NCBI RefSeq assembly: GCF_016097555.1
Contig: NC_054704.1
Coordinates: forward strand, 47,546,413-47,610,412
Direction: 5' to 3'
DNA length: 64,000 nucleotides
Source of the DNA: Gigantopelta aegis
Lineage: Eukaryota > Mollusca > Gastropoda > Neomphalida > Peltospiridae
The position numbers and the translations under genes are program-made. The stretch's first letter is position 1, and every line of letters starts with the position of its first letter. Below the pieces are notes generated by a model. The model had not been told where the DNA came from. It searched no databases and worked only from the letters and a program-made list of their open reading frames with translations. This document shows positions 37,501-50,500 of this stretch, piece after piece.

Positions 37501-38584
37501 GATCCACCTTCGACCAGACACTTCAAACGAATGGGCAGTACATTAAAGAGGCCTAGGGGTGAAAGGGTTAAATTAAAACAACATGTAAGTTCATTTCTTT
37601 GTGTAATTGCTCTTGAAATTATTTTTTTTGGTTCATGACCACAAAAAGTCTTGATTTCACAAACGTTAAAACAGTTTTAATGTATTTGGTTTTTTATGCT
37701 GTACGCATGTACATCTAAAGACTCTTACAGTGCAGTTAACGTCTCGGCTATTTTACATTGTAAATACATGCCATGTAAATAATGTCTCAAATTTAATGTT
37801 AACGAAAAATGGGTTTTGCAAAATGCAAATGAAACGATTGTTCTCCTCGCAATTTCCAGTGGCCTAAAATATATCCAAGAATGACTGATCTTTCAAATGA
37901 AACTAATAAAATGTAATGAAAAATTCTATAATAGTTAGACGTGATCCAAATCAGCTTAAAATTGGTTATGTACAATATGAAGTATACAGGCCATTCTTTA
38001 AAATTTTGGTTTAGCAATAAGGAAAACAGTGTTCAGTTCTTAACAAAAGTATACATATAAGGGGTTGTTTGAGTGGAAATGGAAAGAATGAAATGTTTTA
38101 TATTATTGAATGTTAGCCATGTAATAAAGGATTTTGAAGGTTATGATATTGGATTTTCATCATTTTCCCATTAACTTCTCTTTTGTTATGCAAGATCTCT
38201 GTACAGATGAGAATTATTGAGTATAACACTGACGGCTGTAGAACAACTTCTTAATCAGGTCTTGCACTACTAATGGACATTTAATGCCAGTATTGGGAAT
38301 ATATTATTTAAGACCATATATCAATAGGGAAGCAAAAGCATAAACAGCCTACTTTTAAATTTTAAGCCTCTTTGTGAAATAAGAAACCACAGCATACCTT
38401 ATTTCAAGATCAAACAACCCTAATATAAGAGGTTTGCTATTCAAATGTACAAAATGGTGTAAACCATTCTAAAAACTCCAAAACACCAACACATTATATA
38501 AATAACAAACATGTTATGAATGAATGATTTTAATAACAGGCTATATATACACATGAATATGTATATAGCCTGTTATTAAACTCG

Positions 38585-38681
<97 letters not shown>

Positions 38682-38692
38682 CTATCTATCTA

Positions 38693-38724
<32 letters not shown>

Positions 38725-38726
38725 AA

Positions 38727-38761
<35 letters not shown>

Positions 38762-41700
38762 CTGTTATTAATTTATTTGAATTTATTTTCATGCTTATAT
38801 CCAATTAAGGTTCAAGAACACTGTTAAGGGCACACACCTCAGCTACCTGGGCTGTCTGTCCAGAACAGTGGGTTAGTCATTAGTCATTAGTGTGAGAGAA
38901 GAGGGTGTAGTGGTCTTACACCTGTACCCACTGAGTCATCGCTCTGGGTGGGAGCCGGTACCGTGCAGTGAACTCTGTACCTACCAGGCTTATGTCCGAT
39001 GGCTTAACCACGACACTACCAAGGCTGGTTATTAAAATGTTTCAGTTATATACGTTTCTGTGCATACACCATTACATTATATAACAGGATATGGTTGCAA
39101 AATATACACCTTAAACTGAGACTGCATGCACTTTTAATCCGATCAACACTCGGCCATATAAACATTACCATACTGCATTTACTGTCAAACAAAAACAACA
39201 GCTCCACATTTAGAGACCGATGCTGCTGCAGATCAATATGGTACCCATCTTGCTTTGCCTGTCACAAGTTTATGGATATATATATATCAGGACAAATACA
39301 GGGTTTTGTAAAGGTGTGGATGTGGTAGGATGTGCTACATGGAATATTGATATTAAATACGAGTGAGTGAGGGACAACGTTCATATGGTGTCATTCCATG
39401 TCAAATGGGGCAGATGGGTAGTGCCACATTGTTCTCTTCTAAATTTATCACAGGCCGCAAGACTCAAACTTAACAACGGCACGTTGAGATAGAAACTGGC
39501 ATCGTTAAAGCTCCTGAATGATGCAAAAATGTTTACACCTGGCAGGGCTATCTCTGGGTAAGCAAAATGTTCATCCAAATTATCTATTAAACTTCAAAAA
39601 TTGCAAAAATCGCCAGTTTCTTTCTAAAAAAATATCAATTTTTACATAAAATTATTTCGTCAAATTGAAGCCAACTACTTTCAAAATTGGCGCATTTGGT
39701 GAGTGCCAGAGCTAGCCCTGCCTGGTATACATTATCTGCCAGTATATAACATTAATACATTGTCATCATACAGCAAAATAACCTTTCAGTCGTATTTATT
39801 TGTGGCAAAAGTCATTAAAAAAATATATTGCCTTGGGCAGGCTTTAAATTGCCATTGGTGGGCCATTTTACCCACAGCAATTTTGTTTTTAAAATTGCCT
39901 TGGAAGAAATATTCTTAAATTTGAGCACTGAGACTGTGCATTCAGCTAAAGTTAAACACTAAAACTATTCTTGTTCAACTATGAAAATATGAATCTGAAC
40001 AGTTTCAGGCACTATCTAAGAAACACAGACTCTTTACAAACAAACACAATCTGCTGACACAATCACATTGAAAGTCCAACCATTATACCATACAGTGTGC
40101 GATTTTGAGGAGAGTCCGGCAGCCCGATTGGCTAGCATACGAGCTGGGTTGGTGTCGGGCTCTAAAGATTTGCAAACAGGGAGACCTTATCACACGTAAA
40201 TTTTTCAAACCAAAATCGCACACTGCCATACATTTGTTTTTGTTTAAACAAAAAACAACAGTCTATCCATGCATTAAGGAAAGACAACAAAAACTATACA
40301 CAACTGCGGTATAGTTACCAAAAACCGCTGAAGCAATCCAAATCAAATTGAAACAAGTAAATAAATAGTCTAATGTATAACAACAAAATACATAAAATAA
40401 AAACAAAAATAACATATACATACATACAGGTAGGTAGCATTATGGGTGAGTCGCAATATGATATGGATGCTGATGTGTGTGTCACAATACAATATGTATT
40501 GCATTACTTAATTTTCATATCCCATTACAAATTTTCAGTGAACTTCATAGAAGAAAACCTGTTTTGTATGTGACATGTTGAGCAATTTATAGAAATACAT
40601 ACCACAATTCTGAAGAATTCTTGCAAATGAACTTGGGAACTGTGATGTAATTGTACTGGTGACTTATATCTAGAGGTTTATATCTGACATCTGGGAAGAT
40701 TTCTACATGTAAACAGTTTTCAACCCAATTCTAATTTTGAGCTAAATAGCCATCTATTACTGAAAACTCGGAAACCTATGCACTTTTTATGTGTTTTTTA
40801 TCAAAATCAATAACTTGATTATGTTGCATTGTTGCCTATTTTATTTTGAAATGAAATATTTGTCTCAAGACAAGCATTCAAAATTGAAAATTTAAACTCT
40901 TTTGATGAGTAAACATAAATTTCAATTTCAAAGTTTGACCATCACTCTTTGAAAAGTCATAACATCATTTTATCCCCTCTGCCTGTTTCTTGGTTTGGGA
41001 CAGGTGCTTTGTCCAAAAACAAATTGTGTGTCCATGATGAACATTCTTGAATATATTTCACAGTGATACAAAAATTGTAATTCGTTTTCACAAATGCAAC
41101 TATAATTTAAAAGCTGCTTTTTACAGTCATTATTAAAGATAAACCAAAATTCAAACACATACAATAAATATATACTTACAAAATCCTGACTTCATCGGCT
41201 CCACGACTCTCAGTGTGAACGTTGTTCCCTTTGGAATTTCTTTCAGCATCTTTGCTACTTCGAAATGGCGACACCCGACTACACTTTTATTGTCAATTTT
41301 TTCTATGTGATCCCCTACAGTCACTAGAGGAGCCTTGTCCATTATACTTCCTTCTTTAATCCTCTTAATGAAGGCATAGCCTGCCCCGTTGTCTGTGATT
41401 GTAAGACCCAGGGCATCCTCGGACTTGGTGACATCCACTTCCTTCGGCTGACCCTTAATGTGTGCAAAAATAAAATCCTCTAGACCAATCTGTCCTCCTA
41501 GAAGTCGAGACATGTCAATCTTGTGTGTGTTCAGTGTGCAAAACAGAATCTGAAAAACATTTTAATGGAAAACAAATGTTAAAAATTAGCCTACAGTTGT
41601 GCATCTACCAAAAATGTATTCTGTACAAATAGTATTCCTGGCTCCATATGCATAAACATACTTAAGTCAATGTATGATACTTATCTATGTACTTTTAGTA

Positions 41701-44473
41701 TGTATTTAGGTATCATACATTGACTTAAGTACATTTATGAATACGGAGCCAGGGGCCTAATTCATAAAGCTCTCTTAGGCTCTGTTAGACAACAAAGCAT
41801 CCTCTTTGTAAGTCTTGTAGCATTGCACTGCGAGATCACAAAGTTGTGACAGTTTAGTGAATTAGGCTCCTGGTGCACAAATTAGCAATTAAATACTGAA
41901 AAATATGCATCTGTAAGTAACTGGATTTGATGGCAGTGTTTAAATCATATGGTTTAAGGCTGGCCAGTGACAATTGTATGGCCCAGTACTGACTCCAACA
42001 AAGAATGAAAAAACCAAGAAGTTAGTTTTGTTTAATACCACCACTAGAGCACATCATTGATTAATTAATCAACAGACTAATTTCGATGTCAAACATTTGA
42101 TAATTCAAACATATAGTCTCAAGAGGAAACCCACAACATTTTTCCATTTGCAGCAAGGGATCTTTTAAATGCACTTCCCCCACAAACAAGATAGCACATA
42201 ACATGGCCTTTGGTTGATCCTACAACTCAAGCACCTCAGTTGAGCATTCTCCCAAGTGCCGACGCCATATAACCGTAAATAAAATGTGTTGAGTGCATCA
42301 TTAAATAAACCATTTCCTTCCTTCTTCCAAGCGAGTTAAAACCAGACTCCAGTCAAAGAATTACTGCACAGCTCCATGTGACTTCATTTCATTTCAATTT
42401 ATTTTCATACTTATGTCCAATTCAGGTTCATGCATGCTGTCCTGGGCACACACACACACACCTCATCTACCTGGACTGTTCAGGACAGTGGGCTAGTGAT
42501 GAGTTATTGAAGGTTAGTGAGAGAGAAATCTGTGTATTGGCCTTACACACCTCGCCATTGAGCCATTGAAGTTCGCTCTAGGTGGGAGCCGGTAATGTGA
42601 TGTGAACCAACTACCTATGAGACTTAAGCTTAGCCACTACACCACCGAGGCCAGATGCTCTGTGTGAACGTGTATGGTCATAACACTGACTTCAATCTAG
42701 GTGGGACGTCATACAGCGCTCACTCAATGCTCGTTTGTCCTGGGAGAGATCTCCATTGGTGGGCCCATAGGGCTATTTCTCGTTCCAGCCAGTGCACCAC
42801 GACTGGTATATCAAAGGCAGTGGTATGTACTACCCTGTCTGTGGGATGATGCATATAAAAGATCCCTTGCTGCTAATCGAAAAGAGTAGCTCATGAAGTG
42901 GCGACAGCAGGTTTCTCTCTCATTATCTGTGTGGTCCTTAACCATATTTTTGACACCATGTAACCGTAAATAAAATGTGTTGAGTGCATCATTAAATAAA
43001 ACACTTCTTTTTCTGACTCCAATCTCACAAAACTTAAATTTAACCTGATAATATGTCTGAACCATATTCCTAAGCCTGTTGCTGATACACCCACCTTTAA
43101 AAATGCAGTATTCAACTCGTTACAACCGAAACAGTACACTTTGATGAATGCAGTTTAACTGCATGAGAATAATGGAGATTATAACTGTAGATAAACATTC
43201 CATGCTGTAGTTGATTAAAAATTACATCAGCGAAATTTTATGCAGTTTGGAATTTTTGGAACTAAAAGTATGTCAACATGTATAAAGGTCAGGAAGACGG
43301 CGTGTGTCCAATGCACTCTCTGACAGTAAACAGCTATTATTACACAGATGAAAATAAACCAAGCAGTATAAATACAGCATATCACAACACCAATAAACAT
43401 TTCACATGCAGCTGTGACATCACGCCACTGTACAGTATTAATACAGCGCCTCAAAGCTTTCACAGTCATAAAAGACATTAACTCATTTGCAATACCCACA
43501 CTTATATAATTATACTCAACCAAGGTGCAAGCACAAAGGCACTGGGCTGGCTCATGATGCAACAACAAAAGGGACAAATGTTTAATAGTTATGTTCCAGT
43601 GATCAATTATAACCAAAAAATTGATCAGGTTGGCTTTATCGATGTGATGATTTATTATGAAAATCCATAATCGATTGTGTGGGAAAATGCTAACTGTAAT
43701 TCTTCCTCCAGTTTAGATAATGGAATTGATGTAAATTTGTTATAGTTATGGTTTGTTGTCATGTGTACATAAAAGAAAAATGATATAAATAGTTATTAAA
43801 GGTAAAATTAGCAATAGGTTGAGTCTTGAACACAACAGTAAAGTTTGTTTGTTTTGTTTAACGACACCAATAGAGCACATTGATTAATCAATCATCGGCT
43901 ATTGGATGTCAAACATTTGGTAATTCTGACTCATAGTCATCAGAGGAAACCACTACATTTTTGCATTAGCAGCAAGGGATTTTTTATATGCACTTTCATA
44001 CAAACAGGAAAGCACATACCATGGCTTTTGACCAGTTGTGGTTCACTGGTTGGAACGAGAAACTGAATGGATTCACCAAGGTGTTTTGATCCTGCAATAC
44101 AAGCACCTTAAGCGAGCACTCAACCGACTGAGCTAAATCTTGTCCCTGTTTAAAATAATATTAATAAAGTAAGATTTCGGACCACTATCGACCATAGGGG
44201 TTGGAAGTAAGACAGAGCACGACTCCACAACTTTAAGCTGATATGACGACACCAGGATTTATGCATTGCCCACATCCTGCCTCCCGAGCTGAAAGGTGAA
44301 TAAACAAGTGTGTCTCCACTATATTTAAGAGCTGTTACATGTTTAGTGCACTGTTACTGTGTGATCAATTTAGAAAAAGGCCACCTACTTCCCACTCAAA
44401 ATTAAGATGGTCAACTCTAGCTGAAATTCTGAATGCTATATTATCATATGGTATGATTTGAAAATAAAATTTA

Positions 44474-44514
<41 letters not shown>

Positions 44515-47500
44515 TTGCAATTGTTAATATTTTAAATGTAATGTGAATTAAAATTTGCATACCTGACACATGAATAGAACAATGGCTCTTGTGAAATGTA
44601 ATAAATGTAACAAGTAATAAATAGTGAAAACTGTCTAAACCGGACCCTGAACAAACTGGAATCCTGTCAAAACCAGCAAAGTTCCATGGTCACAAATGTT
44701 CTAAATTCTAAAGCACGACCCTCTAAATCGCAGATCCTGTCTAAATGAGATAAATATTAGGTCCCTGGAGTGATCCGGTTTAGACAGGTTTCACTGTATT
44801 TGTCTTATGTCATGTAACCAGCTATATATAACAATTCCAGGTGCAAGTCACTTCCACATTAGTAATGTAGTAAATCTCTAGGGTCTCCATGAGTACTCGG
44901 ACACAGGTCGAGTCTAGCAAGACTCGAGTCCTTTCACAGGACTCGTGTACCCGTACAAGGTGGAATCAACTATAATACACTGGACAATGTAGGACAATAA
45001 TTTCAGGATTAGATAATCAACGATATAAGTGACACAATAATTATAAGATCATGCGCTAGTTTCTTTTTTTAAACTGGCCGTCCATCCATCATAACACTAA
45101 ATATATCAACCGGTTTCTAAATGCAATACAATGACATGATTTGGCATCCATGTTCAGCCCTGGAATTAAAATGTATAATTCTATTTAACTTTATTCTTTA
45201 ATCTCATCATCATCTAGTGTAAGTTTCGGGTACTCGGGTCCGGGTCGAGTTTGACCCTCGAGTACTCGAGTCCCATATTTTGGACTCGTAGAGGCCCTAT
45301 AAATCTCCTCAAAATTATGCATCCCACATATTAGAACTAATATTTAATATATTTTTAGAAATACCATATATTTATTAACTACAATAAAACCTTTTTGAAA
45401 CAGAACCGTAACAAACTGGAATGCTATCAAAACTGGCCAAGTTTCATGGTCCCAGAGTTTTATTTCTAAAATTTGACTTGACACCCATGGCTTTGAAATT
45501 GGGAATTTTAGCGTCATTTTACCAAAAATTGGGAATTTTCAGTTTCATTTCAAAAACAGTGTTTGAGATTAATGGTATCCTGATATCCCAGGGATACCAG
45601 AATTTAATTTTGGGATACCAGACTTCAAGAACCCAGTATCCCACCGGGATGCCATATAATACTAAATTCTCAGGTGGGATACCAGATTTTTAAATGTTAG
45701 TATCCAAATGGGATACTGGCCAAAAAAATTAATCTCGAACACTGAAAAACATCTTTTTAGCCAAGTTAGAATTAAAAACAGTAATGCTGCTATATATATA
45801 TATATGCATATACATGAACCTGTGTTTATTCAAATAAATATATCTATTGTTCATTACAAAAAGTTATTGGGGAGGGGAGGTTTGTCAAATGAATGAGATT
45901 TACCTTCAGATTGGGAATTTTTACTCCGGTTTAGACAGGTTTTACTGTATAAGCATAGATACCGTTAATATGGGTGCGACTCTTTTCACTTAAAGGTGCT
46001 TATTTTTCAAAACTTGACTTCTCTAATGACTTACTAGATTGAACATTGCTGCTGTCACGTGCAAAAAACAACAAAAGGAAACCGTCAGCATTTTCAGAAT
46101 ACTAAGTGAAACAGGATTCAAATCACCTAGTAGTGGTCACAACAGTCTTGACTTAACTGATTATATTGTTTTGCTTATTGATTAGCTTGTTTTGCAGCAC
46201 ATACACATGTAGCCGAATACAACCACATGCAGTGGTATTACACTGAACTTTGCATACACATGTAGCCAAATACAACCACATGCAGTGGTATCACACTGCA
46301 CTTTGCATACACATGTAGCCGAATACAACCACATGCGGTGGTATCACAGTGCACTTTGCATACACATGTAGCCGAATACAACCACATGCGGTGGTATCAC
46401 ACTGCACTTTGCATACACATGTAGCCGAATACAACCACATGCGGTGGTATCACACTGCACTTTGCATACACATGTAGCCGAATACAACCACATGCGGTGG
46501 TATCACACTGCACTTTGCATACACATGTAGCCGAATACAACCACATGCGGTGGTATCACACTGAACTTTGCATACACATGTAGCCGAATACAACCACATG
46601 CGGTGGTATCACACTGCACTTTGCATACACATGTAGCCGAATACAACCACATGCGGTGGTATCACACTGCACTTTGCATACACATGTAGCCGAATACAAC
46701 CACATGCGGTGGTATCACACTGCACTTTGCATACACATGTAGCCGAATACAACCACATGCGGTGGTATCACAGTGCACTTTGCATACACACATGTAGCCG
46801 AATACAACCACATGCGGTGGTATCACACTGCACTTTGCATACACACATGTAGCCGAATACAACCACATGTGGTGGTATCACACTGCACTTTGCATACACA
46901 TGTAGCCGAATACAACCACATGCGGTGGTATCACACTGAACTTTGCATACACACGTACAGTTAAAACCCTCTAAACTGGGCCCTCAGTAAACCAAAATTC
47001 CCTATAAAAAACCTGGATGTTTTTCAAGGACTCTTTTTATGTATCAGTACTGAACAGAAACTCTCTAAACTGTAGTTACCTTAAAACCTTTTTATTTGGT
47101 CCTATGGGTGTATGCTTTAGTGGGATCACTCTGTATTTATTTCTAAACTAGGAAGGAAGGAAGGAAGGAAGGAAGGAAGGAAGGAAGGAAGGAAATGTTT
47201 TATTTAATGACGAACTTGACACATTTTTATTTACGGCTATATGGCGTTGGACATATGGTTAAAGACCACACAGATATTGAAAGAGGAAACCCGCTGCCGC
47301 CACTTCATGGGACTACTCTTTTCGATTAGCAGCAAGGGATCTTTTATATGCACCATCCCACAGACAGGATAACACATACCATAGCCTTTGATGTATCAGT
47401 TGTGGTGCACTGGCTGGAGTGAGAAATAGCCCAATGGGCCCACCGACGGGGATCGATCCCAAACTGACCGCACATCAAGCGAGCACTTTATATATATACC

Positions 47501-50500
47501 ACTGGGCTACGTCTTGCCCCTATCTAAACTAGGAAGCAAGATTAACTCAATAGATAAGTGTCTGTCTTACGTACAACGTACAACGTGTTGCAGGATTGAT
47601 AGTCTATCATTAGACCCATTTATATAGAGAAAATAGTATTTGAGTGCTTGATGGATATCATTTTAAAACTGGCAATACCACTGAAATTGTTGAACTGTTT
47701 TTTATTTTCTGCAATATTTATAATTTCGCCATGGAACTTTTAATTCTCTGTCACTTTTTTTTAGTTAATTATAAGGTTTTTTTTGTAATACTGACAAATT
47801 TAGCTCCTCTCTTAATTACACATTAATTGCAAAACTGCTGTGAAAAATTCCATGGAGACTATTTTTCAATGGCAGATTTTTTTGCTGTGGCCATTTCATC
47901 ATTGCCATGTTGCATTTATTTTACAAAGAGTCGTTTCAAAGCATACATGTATATCCAATGAGGAAAAAAAAGAAGCAAATTGGATGTGCTTTAAATAATT
48001 TGTTGTAAGATAAATGATATCAAATGGACACAAGTGTTTTATCTCATCAAGTACCAGGTTTAAAGAAAATTTAAATGTTTTTTTAAAAATAAAACATATT
48101 CACATCCTTGCACTGTTAATTTATTTTATACATTACAATACAGGCAGAATTGTTAATATAGGTTGCATAGTATAGAGTTGCATAGAGAGTTCTGTGTCAA
48201 AGTTCGAGGTACACCGTCAAATATTTATGGAGTAAAAGCAGCTGTGGGTGTGACTGATAGTAATATGTGACATTGATTATTTGTGCAAATACTATTATCC
48301 AGACAATAAATAAATACAATTTCATTTGTTATACAGTTTTTAAGCAGTATATACCAGAGGTTAAAACTAATGCGGGGTACCCCCACAAATGGAACTGCAA
48401 TTTTCAGCAAAAAATGACGGCTGCTATTAAAAACATTAATTAAATCTCTTAAATGGTATGTGACCCCCCCCCCCCCCCCCCCCCCCCCAATTTTATTACT
48501 GTACTTACTGGGTGTGTTGATATGCTGCTTATATCAGTTTTGTTAGTAAACGTTAACATAATGGCAATAGGAATTGATCTGGTCTATTAGAACCTATAGC
48601 AGTGATCTGTTTGGCTTCATCATCTAGGTCATCACAATAGAGAAGCTAGTGTAATGTCTATAAATCAGTCTTCAACATAAATGGGAATATTATTATACAT
48701 CATTTCACACAATGCATGTTCTCTCAATTAATGGGTGCATAAAATAAAAAGGTTATATCCCATTTCAACCAGTGCTACAAGAGTAGTGCATACAAATGAC
48801 TAATAGCCACTTGTATAAAACACAATAATTTCCTTATTTCCTGTTATTACTTGATTACATAATCAGAATAGCTGGTTCATTATTAATTTATATTTATTTA
48901 CATGCTTATATCCAACAGGGCTTTAAACACAAAGTCCTGAGCACACATCTGGATATGGATCCTCTTTAACATGCCCAAAATCCAAGTTGTGGTTCAGGCA
49001 GGTCTATCCTGGACATGATAACGAACTTGTTGCCAGAGATCTCACCCAGGGCAGATAGTTGTAGGGGAGAATTGTGCTGATAATTTGAACAGGTTAACTT
49101 TAAATAATTTAGTAGCATCTATTATAAATAGTAATTAATAATAAAGGAGGTGCTATATTTAAACTGTTTGTGAGAAAAGGAGTTAATGCGAAACTTTTAA
49201 CTTTGAAGGGACATACCCTAGTTTTTAAACACTAAGGCATATTTTTTTTACTATTAGAGCCGTTTTTGATAACTGAAATCATACTTTACTTAGATTTTAT
49301 TGTTTAGATTATCCATTTCTGCACATTTGAAGTGTTTTTGGTCATCCCTGTGTTTTTAATATCACAAAATGCATTTCTCATATTTTAAAAAACAAACGTG
49401 CGTCTGAGAACAGTTATGGAGTTGAGTTTTAGTCTATTTTTAGAGGGTATTTCACCATTTCAGGGCTCGAACTTAAGAATTTGTCTCCCACGGCAATTTT
49501 TAAAAGAATTGCCATGGGTGAAACAGTCCACCGATACCAATTTTGAGCCTGGCTGTGGCATTTTTTTTTTAAAGTGACATTTGCAGAAAATAAACATGAC
49601 TGAAAGGTTATGTTGCTGTATGTAGACATATTTTAAATGTGAAAATGTTAAATATTGGCAGATTATGTACACCAGGTGTATATATTTTGCCACTGTTGAG
49701 GAGGTTTACCGACGGCACAAAAGTGCCATCGGTAATGCTCTCTACCTACGGCAATTTATATCTCAGCGACGGCAATTACCGTCGGTGCCGCCGTTAAGTT
49801 CGAGCCCTGCCATTTCAAAGTCAAAGACTCATGTTTTACTCAATTGTAACTTTATCCAAATGTGTTAGTTTGTAGATTAAATAAAATTAGTGTTAATTTT
49901 CATGGGTTGAAAATAGGGTGTCCCTTTAATGCAAAAGTTGAAGCTGTCACTGCCATTTCTACAGTCTTCAAAAATGTAATCCCTATATCTCACCTTTTCA
50001 CTTCATAAAGGCAGAACAACAATGGCATGGTATTAAATTTACATAATATGGTCTTGGAGGTGGGGGGGGGGGGAGTGTCCATATTTCTAAGCTATCGGTG
50101 AATTTGTTTGCGTTCACAGTATTATTATTCAAAGCCAATGTATAATACGGATGAATGCAAAACATGACAACACACTACAAAATGTATCAATAACTACTAA
50201 CTACACCTATTTTCATTACACTTTTCCTATTTCAACTGGGAAAGAAGAAATCACTTGTCCTACTTTTTAAATTCTAAATTAAGGTTTGCATATATTACCT
50301 GTGCTTTTTCAAATCTGACAAGACTGCATTATTATACCATGGCCATGATATAAAATGCCATCTATGACAGCAATATTTCTAGTTAATTGAAAACTGTTTA
50401 ATGTTTCAAAACTGTGTAGCGATTTCTGAAATTTGCTTAGCGAATTGCAACGCAATACTGAACAAAATGTTCCCATATGAGTCACTGGTTATGATAGGAA

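Larger units (their letters stand above)
24735..41179 (-). other. GIPC intron 2 (about 16.4 kb)
   Basis: Donor GTAAGT at 41179, acceptor AG at 24735-24736, phase 1. Holds more than ten SINE copies in both orientations, a 60-bp satellite, two TTAA-type elements side by side, several MITEs and most of the long G/C runs. No coding exon of another gene was found inside; minus- and plus-strand frames of 60-130 codons here do not resemble known proteins. Confidence 0.9.

Noticed and set aside
41513-41513. ATG at M110 as an independent start of a PDZ-only protein
   Set aside because: An in-frame acceptor and the conserved GH1 residues lie just upstream, and exon 1 joins in phase.
43227-43616. 129-codon minus-strand frame as a nested gene in GIPC intron 1
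   Set aside because: No recognisable domain, opposite frame also open, no start or splice support.
46662-46964. Histidine-rich repeat peptides over the 53-bp array
   Set aside because: Open frames on both strands of a satellite; unit length is not a multiple of three and frames end when a 55-bp unit occurs.
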